Source of the DNA: Closterium sp. NIES-65
Taxonomy: Eukaryota > Streptophyta > Zygnematophyceae > Desmidiales > Closteriaceae
Assembly: GCA_948144175.1 (NCBI GenBank)
Contig: CANXME010002327.1
Coordinates: 2,312,001-2,376,000, forward strand
Length of the DNA stretch: 64,000 nucleotides
Direction: 5' to 3'
This document shows positions 56,432 through 64,000 of the stretch, one piece after another. The notes under the pieces were generated by a model that was not told the DNA's origin, did no database searches, and worked only from the letters and a program-made list of their open reading frames with translations. Every line of letters begins with the position of its first letter. The first letter of the stretch is position 1. The position numbers and the translations under genes were made by a program.

Positions 56432-56610
56432 GGAAGGCATTGCAATCCAATAGGCAAACTAGCAAGGCGACTTACAGCGTATCACAAAGGTGGCTTGCCA
56501 ACGCCGCAGAAAGGCGGTGTGCCAACGAAGTTGGAAGGCAGGGTAGAAACGCTATAGCAAGGCAGCTTGCCAACGTTGCATCAAGTCGGCCTGCCAATAT
56601 TGCATTCGCA
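56432..56610 (+). repeat. Degenerate tandem array of GGCGGCTTGCCAACG-type units
   Basis: Words such as GGCTTGCCAACG (56490s, 56560s), GGTGTGCCAACG and CGGCCTGCCAATAT recur about every 30-40 bp. The units are strongly diverged. Confidence 0.55.
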
Positions 56611-56639
56611 TGTGAAAAAGTGCGCACATATGCGCACTT

Positions 56640-56768
56640 TATCAGAATGTTATCTTATGCTCTAGTCTGTAGTGGGGTGCTCTATAGCGAGTACAACCCT
56701 TCTAGGGTTTGCTATTTGTATCCTCATTCTTGCTAGTGCAACCCTCTTCTTTCTTCTAAACTTTCACA
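56640..56768 (+). repeat. 5' LTR of element E
   Basis: Begins TATCAGAATGTTATC (TG start altered) and ends CTTTCACA, followed by TGCTATCAGAGTAGG, a changed primer-binding site. Confidence 0.85.
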
Positions 56769-58043
56769 TGCTATCAGAGTAGGTCGATCCCCTTGGATCG
56801 ATCTTGTGGGTGGGCTTACCATCTCCTTGCTTCCTCTGCAACTGCTACCACTACTCTCTGAGCCGCACGCCCCATGGCGTGCGGCAGTTTTTCTTCCCGC
56901 CGTGCGCCCCGAGGCGCGCGACGGTTTTCTGCCCGCCGTGCGCCCCGAGGCGCGCGGCGGTTCTCTGCCCGCTGTGCGCCCCGAGGCGCGCGGCGGGCTT
57001 CTGCCCCGTCATTCGGCGCGTCGCCCTCTGGAGGCGCCGCGACGGGCGACGGGGACCCGCGCGTCGCCCCCTGTCGCCCGTCGTGGCCTGCGCGCGGCCC
57101 GTACAGGCAGCGCGCGGCCCGTACGGGCTGCGCCAGGCCCGCGCGCGGCCCGTACGGGCTGCGCCAGGCCCGCGCGCGGCCCGTACGGGCTGCGCCAGGC
57201 CCGCGCGCGGCCCGTACGGGCTGCGCTAGGCCCGCGCGCGACCCGTACGGGCGGCGCCAGGCCCGCGCGCGGCTTGGGCCGCCTGCGCGCGGCTCGGGCG
57301 TCTGTACCAGGCCCGTGGTGGGCCCGTTCCTTGCCGCCCCTGCCCTCCTCACTATCCCCCCGTGCTTCTACTAGCGCCCCACCCCTCCTACTCCCCATTC
57401 TCCTGAATTAGGGTTTGGGGGTGAGGGGTATGGGGGTGACCTCACTGTGTGCCGTTCCCTGCTCCTCCTCCTCCTCCGTCTCCCTGTGCTGCAGCTGTCG
57501 CTGAGGGGGGGTGGACGTGTTGGAGCCGGTGGAGTGGTACTAAGGGGGGGTGAAGGGGGAGTGGAGCTAGCGGTGTAGCAGCGGGTGTGTGCCAGGGGGA
57601 GTGGGACAGTTTGGGGAAGCTGAATGGAGGTTGCCGTCGTGTCGCCAGCAGCACCTGTAGTCCGGGGAGTTGCTCCGGTAGCCCAGTCGTAGCCAGCTGT
57701 GCCAGTCGCCCGTGGGTCCGTTGCTCGTCTGCCGCTACTTTAGCCGCGGGGCCAGTTACTCCAGTAGTCCGGAGCATTGTTCCGGTAGCCGCTGTGCCAG
57801 TGTGCCTCCTGTTGCCCGTGTGTTTGCAGCTTCAGCCGTCGCCTCCTATCTCCTCTCCTCTCACTCTCTCTCCTCCTCCTCACTTGCCCGTTGTGACTAC
57901 CACTAGCTTTGCTCATAATTGTGAACTTTAAACTATTGTGTCTTGAACTTGTGCTCAGAATGTGTGGTGACATTGTGATCCACCCTGAGCTTGTACTGCT
58001 TTGCTTGCTCTGCTGATTACACCCCACTTTGGCTATGGGGGTG

Positions 58044-58171
58044 TGTCAGAATGTTATCTTATGCTCTAGCCTGTAGTGGGATGCTCTATAACTAGTACAA
58101 CCCTTCTAGGGTTTGCTATTTGTACCTCATTCTTGCTAGTGCAACCCTCTTCTTTCTTCTAAACTTTCGCA
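58044..58171 (+). repeat. 3' LTR of element E
   Basis: Begins TGTCAGAATGTTATC directly after the polypurine tract and ends CTTTCGCA. Confidence 0.85.
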
Positions 58172-58244
58172 CACTTACCAAGTAGGTGCAGGTCTGCGCA
58201 GCAAACGGTTGCGCACAAGCCATACACATCATGCTAGTCCTACA

Positions 58245-58378
58245 TGGCAAACTATATATGATTTATAATTAGGTTTAGGCTTTAGTGGGGTAGCCAATGT
58301 AGGGTACAACCCCTTAGGGTTCTCATCCTTCTACTCAATTCCCTCGATAGTCAAACATTCCTACCTAGAACTCTAACA
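58245..58378 (+). repeat. 5' LTR of element F
   Basis: Begins TGGCAAACTATATATG, shares the AGTGGGGTAGCC and CTTAGGGTT cores with the other local copia LTRs, and ends CTCTAACA. The start is set by similarity to element H, not by a second LTR. Confidence 0.6.
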
Positions 58379-58416
58379 TGGTATTAAGAGCAATAGGTCC
58401 TTAGGACGTAAGGGAC

Positions 58417-58417
<1 letters not shown>

Positions 58418-58476
<59 letters not shown>
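58418..58476 (+). repeat. Run of 59 T in element F leader
   Basis: Lies about 40 bp after the primer-binding site. Elements B, C and D have shorter T-runs (about 10-15) in the same leader position next to GGGCCCACC. Confidence 0.95.
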
Positions 58477-58979
58477 CGGGCCCACCACCTACAACTTACG
58501 GTTCTCGAGCTACTCCGCGCCCCGTACTGCCCTAGCACCGCGGACGTCTCGCTAGCAGCCCGTGCGGCCTGCGTGTCGCCCGCTAGTAGCCCGCGCGACC
58601 CGCTAGTCGCCTCTGCTGGCCCGCGCGTCGCCCGTTAGGAGCCCGTGCGACCCGCCCGCCGTCCGCGCCGACCGCGCGCAGCTCCTGCCGACTCGCGCGC
58701 CGCCCGCCAACAGCCCCGTAGGCCCTGTAGCCCTGTGCGCCGCCTGCTCCTGCCACGGCTGCCTGCTACGCCCCGCGCGTCGCTTGTCACGCTGCCCCGC
58801 AGCCCCGTGCGCCGCCCGCCCTCCTGCTCTGCTGGCCGCTCGTCGCCCCATGCGCCGCCTGCCCTACTGCCGTGGCTGCCTGCTGCACCTAGGCGCCGCC
58901 CGCCCTGCTCCTGCATCCGCCCATTAGGCTCTGCGTACGGCCCGCCCTGCTGCCCTACCGGCCGCCTGTAGCCCCATAT

Positions 58980-59665
58980 GCTGTCTGAACTCCTAGCGCG
59001 CTGCTGCACCAGTGTTGCTGCAGCTGCTACTACTTGCTGCAGCTCCAACTATTTACTGCAGCTGCTACTGCTTGTTACAGCTGCCACTACTTGCTGCAGC
59101 TGCTCCTACTTGCTGCAGCTGCTGCTACTTGCTGCTGCTGCTACCATTGCTGCAGCTGCCACTACTTGCTGCAGCTACTCCTCCTTGCTGCTGCTACTCC
59201 TCATTGCTGCAGCTGCTCCTTTTTGCTGCTGCTGCTGCTACTTGCTGCAGCTGCTCCTCCTTGCTGCTTCTGCTCCTCATTGCTGCAGCTGCTCCTTCTT
59301 GCTGCTGCTGCTCCTACTTGCTACATGTGCTCCTTCTTGCTACTATTGCTCCTACTTGCTGCAGCTGCTCCTTCTTGTTGCTGCTGCTCCTACTTGCTGC
59401 AGCTGCTCCTCCTTGCTGCAGCTGCTACTACTTGCTGCAACTGCTCCTCCTTGCTGCTACTATTGCTACTTGCTGCAGCTGCTCCTCCTTGCTGCTGCTG
59501 CTCCTCCTTACTGCGGTTGCTCCTTCTTGCTGCTGCTGCTCCTACTTATTGCAGCTGCTCCTCCTTGCTGCAGCTGCTCCTACTTGCTGCAGCTGCTCCT
59601 ACTTGCTGCAGCTACTCCTCCTTGTTGCTGCTACTGCTGCTTGCCTGCAATTGCTCTGCCCTGCC
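58980..59665 (+). repeat. CTG-rich minisatellite in element F leader
   Basis: Tandem variants of TACTTGCTGCAGCTGCTCC (about 18-30 bp units, all multiples of three) run up to the gag start. All three forward frames stay open through it, so open frames here do not mean coding. Confidence 0.85.
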
Positions 59666-59672
59666 AGCAGCT

Positions 59673-62248
59673 ATGGCCACCCTCCGCGTTCTGTCGTTCG
59701 ATGCCGAGGGCCGCCCGATTTAGTTAGACGCCTGGCTCAATGACCTGCAGCTGTTCCTAATGAGCGATAGCAAGGACAATGTCTCGCTCTATGACCACAC
59801 GTCTGGTGCCTCAGTCGCTCCTGCGGCCACCGCTGAGCTTAGTGCCCGTTCCCAATGGCAGACTCGTGACGCTGCTGCTCGCCTAGCCGCTCGCAACCAC
59901 CTGCCGTTAGCCGAGCTCACGCACTTTGGCGAGCACAAGACCGCTAAGGCCCTTTACGACGCTGTAGTGGCTCGATACACCTCACCTGCCACACCTGAGC
60001 TTAGCCGCCTCATGCTGCCCTACCTGTTTCCCGAGTTGTCCACCTTTGCCACGGTTGCCGATCTCATCACCCACCTTCGCACTAGCGACACTCGCCTTCG
60101 CGCCGCCCTACCCACAGGGTTCTGTGTTAAGAACCCGCCTCTGATGTACTGGACCCTCCACTTCATAGTTACCCGCCTCCCCGACTCTCTAAGCTCGGTC
60201 AGGGACTATTTTCTCGCTCGCGATCCCACCGACCTCACTGTAGACCTCCTAGAGGAACGCCTCCTTGCAGCAGAGAAGAGCATTGTTGCTGTAGGTGTTG
60301 CTCGCGGCGCTCCTCGCACCCCTATCTTCGAGGGGTGCTCTCCCTCTCCCCTCGCCCCCTCCTTCACTACTGCTGCTGCTGTTGACTTCCTTGGTGCTGA
60401 GTCTGCTGGTGCTGCCTCTGCTCCTAGTGGGAGGCGCCGCAACGGCAAGGGCAAGGGAGCCAAGGGCAGCGGAGGTGGCTCCAGGGGGGGTGGAGGTGGA
60501 GGAGGTGGAGGAGAAGGAGGTAGCGGAGGGGCTGGTGGCGGGAGTGCTAGCGGGAGTGGTAGCGTCGGTAGCGTCGGTAGCGGTGGTGGAGGCGGTGGCG
60601 GCGGAGGGGGTGGCGGCGGGGGTGGCAGCGGCGGTGGCGGTGGCGGTGGCCGGGGCGGTGGTGGCGGTGGCGGCCGGGGCGGTGGTGGCGGTGGCGGTCG
60701 GGGTGGAGGCACTGGCGCTGGCCAGAGACAGCAGCAGCAGCAGCGTCCCCAGACGTCCCAGCAGCTTCGTGAGTGGCTTGCTCAGCGTGGGCAGACTGGG
60801 GGTGGTGGTCGGTGCCCATATGTCATTCGCACACGTGACCGCAAGGGTCAGACGTGCAACAGGTTCCACACCCAGCACCACTGCTTTTCCCACCTTGACG
60901 ATGCCTGGCGTGAGGAGATGGGCGATGAGTATGAGCGCCCTCGCTGGCATGAGCTGTGGAAGGCTGGTGTAGATGTTTTTGCTCTTGACTTTGATACTAT
61001 TATCTCTGTTATGTATACATAGGAAGTTAGTGCTGATGGTGACTGTTACCTGTGTATGCCGCCTGATCCGGGTATAGAACCTGCTGCCTTAGGTGCTAGT
61101 GAGTCTGCTCTTTCAGGTACTGAGCCTGCTGAAGCCTTGCACACCTTCACGCTTGACTCAGGTGCTTCTCGCTGTTTCTTCCGTGACAGTACCGCTCTCA
61201 CACCGCTCCCTGCGCCTGTCGCCATCTCTCTGGCCGACCCCTCAGGGGGCCCAGTTCTTGCACGGTCCACCACTGTGCTTCCGTGTCCAGCGGTCCCGTC
61301 TGGCTCACTGTCAGGTCTCCACCTCCCCTCGTTCTCGACGAACTTGGTGAGCAACGCTGCCCTTCAGGATGTGGGGGTTAATACCTTCACCCCTGCATGG
61401 CAGCGTGTGGCAATCTGCACGTCTGCACAGACTGGCCGTCACCTGGCCACGTTTACCCGTCGGCCAGGGTCGAGTGTTTACACATTAACGACTGTGTCTC
61501 CTCAGGTTGCTACTGTCGGCCAGGTGTCTGCGTCAGGTCTGGTAGCCTCTCCTTGTGAGTGTCGCTCCCTATCGCACCAGACTCTTCTCTGAAACCACCG
61601 TCTGGGTCACCCCTCCTTGCTACGTCTTCGTGGCATGCACCGTCGCCTCCTTGTGTCTGGTCTTCCCAGGTCTCTCCCTCCCCTACCTGCCTCGCCTGCG
61701 CCGCCTTGTCTTCCTTGCGTCGAGGGGCGGCAGCGCGCAGCTCCTCACTCCTCCTCGTTTCCCCCGACAGAGGCTCCTCTGCAGACCCTTCACCTGGACG
61801 TGTGGGGCCCAGCCCGCGTTCGTGGACAGGGCGGTGAGCGATACTTTCTGCTGGTTGTCGACGACTACTCGCGTTACACCACGGTCTTCCCCTTGCGCAC
61901 CAAGGGTGAGGTCCCTGCTGTCCTGATCCCTTGGATCCGAGAAGTTCGTCTCCTGCTCCGCCGCAGGTTCCGCTACGACCTGCATGTCCTTCATCTGCAC
62001 TCTGACAGAGGTGGTGAGTTCATCGCCGACCTCTTGCGGGCCTTCTGTCACGGGGAGGGCATCCTCCAGTCGTTCACGCTTCCGGGCTCACCGCAACAAA
62101 ATGGGGTTGCTGAGCGCCGCATTGGCTTAGTCATGGAGGTTGCTCGTGCCTCCTTGATCCATGAGGCGGCTCCCCATTTTCTGTGGCCGTTTGCAGTCCG
62201 GTACGCCGCGCAGCAGCTCAACCTCTGGCCTCATGTCTCCTTGCCGGA
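59673..62248 (+). pseudogene. gag, protease and integrase regions of element F
   Basis: Gag starts 'MATLRVLSFDAEGRP', with 'KALYDAVVARYTSP', a Gly tract (about 60480-60715), a Gln run and C-x13-C-x3-H-x4-C. The protease motif 'TLDSGASRCFF' is near 61155. The integrase core has 'LDVWGPARVRGQGGE' (about 61795) and 'QQNGVAERRIGLVMEVA' (about 62095). Some breaks. Confidence 0.85.
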
Positions 62249-62627
62249 TGTGAGGATCTAGGATCGAGCTCAGAAAAGAGAGTTTGAATTGATTCGAATT
62301 GAATAAATCACCTGGGTACAACATGAGGCTATATATAGGCTCGACACAAGGCCCCGTAACCAGGTGCTGCGCGAAGGTTCCGCGGGTCGCGAAGCGTCTC
62401 GAACAGATCCTTCCCAAATTCGGTAGAAGGCAATTCGGTGGCAACCGAAAAGCCACAATTCGGTGCACGCAACCTAGCTCGGTGCTATAACTATAATAAA
62501 ATATAGGAAAGCACCTAGCCTAGGAAATGAAGCAATTCATGCATGCATATAATTATCCTATGCTAGAAATAGCATAATAAAGTAAAGGCAAGCAAGCATA
62601 GCTGGCATAAGCCATCGTACTCTCACA
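62249..62627 (-). repeat. 3' LTR of element G
   Basis: 379 bp, about three times longer than the copia LTRs. On minus it begins TGTGAGAGTACGATGGC and ends GATCCTCACA. Confidence 0.8.
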
Positions 62628-62637
62628 CGTCCCCCCC

Positions 62638-63480
62638 TCAAAGCTGGGTGGCGTGAGATACACCCTGCTTGACAAGATGGTCCTTGAGAGCACGGCGTGC
62701 ATTGCCCATATCAGCTTCTGCAACCCAACTATCCTCAGTGGGGTCGTATCCCTTCCAGCGTATCAGGAATTCGAGGGCCTTGCCGCTACGGCGCCGATGA
62801 GTGAGAACACGCTCGATCTCGTACTCGGGTTCATCCTGTATGAGAACAGGTGGTGGTGGCGGTAGATGCCGTCCCTGGAACTGTTTGTTGGGGTCCTTGT
62901 AGAGTTTCAGTAGCTGGACATGGAAAGCGTTGTGAAGCTTCCATGTATCAGGTAAGCGCAAGCGGAATGTTACTGGTGTCACCTGTGCCTCAATGAGAAA
63001 AGGACCACAGAAGCGAGGCCAGAGTTTGGATGGTAGGTGAGACAGGTTCAAGTTGCGCTTGTTAAGAAGCACCTGATCTCCGACTGCTATTGAGTGATCA
63101 CGTCGCTGACGATCGGCATACTGCTTCTGGGAGGTCTGCATCGTGGTGAGTCGTCGCTGACTCTTCTCCCATAGCTGCTGCATGGTGGTGACGACGTCAT
63201 GTGCGGCTTGGACGTGTGCCAGTGTGGTAGGCTGCTGTGGTGTGAGTGGTTCCCGTCCGTAACACAGGAAGAAAGGAGTTTTCCCTGTGGCCGCATGTGA
63301 GGCGTTGTTGTATGCAAACTCCAGGGTCGATAACTGTGTGTCCCAGTGGCTGACGTCGTCCTTGCAAGCTGTGCGCAGTAACTGTTCAACCACTTGATTG
63401 AGTCGCTCCGTCTGTCCGTCAGTCTGGGGGTGGTATGCTGAAGACATTGCAACCTTTGTCCCCAACAGTCCTTTCAGAAC
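62638..63480 (-). pseudogene. Integrase C-terminal region and chromodomain of element G
   Basis: 'AYHPQTDGQTERLNQ' is the integrase core end of Ty3/gypsy. 'FAYNNASHAATGKTPFF' and 'VGDQVLLNKRNLNL' follow, and then a chromodomain ('EYEIERVLTHRR', 'LIRWKGYDPTEDSWV') that in chromoviruses steers insertion toward marked chromatin. It is a fragment of a longer polyprotein. Confidence 0.88.
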
Positions 63481-63632
63481 TTACTCGTGAATTTGGGGTC
63501 TCTGTCTGAGATGAGTGTAGCGGGGATGCCGTGGATGGTGATGATGCGGTCGAAAAAGAGGCGAGCAGCTGCTTCAGCTGTAGCCGTGGCGCTGTAGCCA
63601 GTGCTGTTTGTTTGTTCAGTGCGCGGTAGTCG

Positions 63633-64000
63633 TGTCAAACATTATATATGTTGTGCTTGTTTAGGCTACAGTGGGTTAGCCTATAAGGGGTACACAATTC
63701 TAGGGTGAGGTACTTGTACTGATTTCACTGTTAATTCAATCATTCCAGTTTGTTCATTTCAACATGGTATAAGAGCAGGTCCTTCACCAGGACCCTTTTT
63801 AGGGCCCACCACTACCTACCTACCTAACTGCGCCCTAGGGCGCCTCGTTTTTCACGGCCCCCTAAGGCCCAGTGATTCGCGCGCTCGCCCCTAGAGGCCC
63901 CGAACGGCCCCGCACTCGCCCTTAGCGGCCCCCTTCCGGCCCCGCGCTCGCCCCTAGAGGCCCCAATCGGCCCCGTGCTCGCCCTTAGCGGCCCCTTACG
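63633..64000 (+). mobile_element. 5' LTR and leader of copia element H
   Basis: LTR 63633-63764 (TGTCAAACATTATATATG...TTTCAACA), primer-binding site TGGTATAAGAGCAGG at 63765, GGGCCCACC at about 63803, then GC-rich repeats (CGCTCGCCCCTAGAGGCCCC) to the window end. Probably inserted into element G. Confidence 0.8.

Larger units (their letters stand above)
56640..58171 (+). mobile_element. Non-autonomous LTR element E (no pol)
   Basis: A 1532-bp element with LTRs of about 129 bp at 56640-56768 and 58044-58171 and a perfect target duplication CACTT (56635-56639 and 58172-58176). The inside holds a primer-binding-like site, a GC-rich leader with a 31-bp minisatellite (57112-57275, about 5 units), a Pro/Ser-rich stretch and the family's polypurine tract (GGCTATGGGGGTG), but no gag or pol motifs. 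The LTRs differ at about 7 positions. Ends and tract match the A/D family, so it probably moves with proteins from a relative (TRIM/LARD type). Confidence 0.85.
58245..62248 (+). mobile_element. Ty1/copia element F, 3' part missing
   Basis: 5' LTR (about 58245-58378), primer-binding site TGGTATTAAGAGC, a leader with a run of 59 T, a GC-rich stretch and a CTG-rich minisatellite, then gag, protease and integrase. The sequence stops at the gypsy LTR at 62249, so linker, reverse transcriptase and RNase H are absent from the window. It is a diverged relative of B, C and D, with some breaks. Confidence 0.85.
62249..63632 (-). mobile_element. 3' end of Ty3/gypsy chromovirus element G
   Basis: 3' LTR at 62249-62627 (TGTGAG...CTCACA ends), a polypurine tract TTGAGGGGGGGACG next to it, then the C-terminal part of integrase and a chromodomain. 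The element's 5' part is not in the window, because copia element H begins at 63633. It is a broken remnant at least at that edge. Confidence 0.88.

Overview
The window looks like nuclear DNA of a plant-lineage eukaryote, most likely a streptophyte alga or an early land plant. Three things support this: two intron-containing host genes with canonical GT-AG introns, one of them a plant-type alkaline/neutral invertase (GH100); a dense load of Ty1/copia elements primed at an initiator-Met-tRNA-like site; and a PIF/Harbinger transposon. Heavy triplet repeats and very GC-rich retroelement leaders remind me of Zygnematophyceae such as Closterium, but that is a guess.

Left third (1-19.2 kb): nested mobile elements. 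The 3' end of copia element A is followed by copia element B (982-13818). B was entered by an 809-bp LTR-like insert (3184-3992, duplicated CTTTG) and by copia element C (5960-13489, minus strand, duplicated TGCAG). After an AT-rich stretch with tRNA-like repeats comes an older terminal-inverted-repeat element (14825-19226), split by an apparently intact Harbinger transposon (15741-19072, duplicated TAA) that carries both a Myb/SANT-like gene and a DDE transposase gene.

Middle (19.2-47.4 kb): the host segment. It holds a 915-codon low-complexity open frame (20243-22990, minus). Next is an 11-exon GH100 invertase (34524-26233, minus; 690 residues), whose exon phases all agree across the introns. 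A secreted or membrane-targeted GT2-like glycosyltransferase follows (37175-42621, plus; 5 exons including a 17-nt microexon; 1092 residues). Two small uncharacterised open frames lie at 43.2-44.8 kb. The standout observation is in the invertase: almost every intron, and the 3' flank, holds one or more same-strand decayed copies ('echoes') of the edge of a neighbouring exon, some in exact 140-bp or 157-bp periods, while one complete working set of exons is kept.

Right part (47.4-64 kb): more retroelements. Copia element D (47450-55464, minus) has identical 131-bp LTRs and a perfect GGGTC duplication, so it is young. A pair of tRNA-derived SINE-like units follows, then a degenerate tandem array, a 1.5-kb non-autonomous LTR element E with no pol (56640-58171, duplicated CACTT), copia element F (58245-about 62248), the 3' end of a chromodomain Ty3/gypsy element G (62249-63632), and the 5' LTR and leader of copia element H, which runs off the window.

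The host genes are a cytosolic sucrose-cleaving enzyme and a probable secretory-pathway glycosyltransferase. The rest is mobile DNA, mostly fossil. No CRISPR, rRNA or ordinary tRNA gene was seen.
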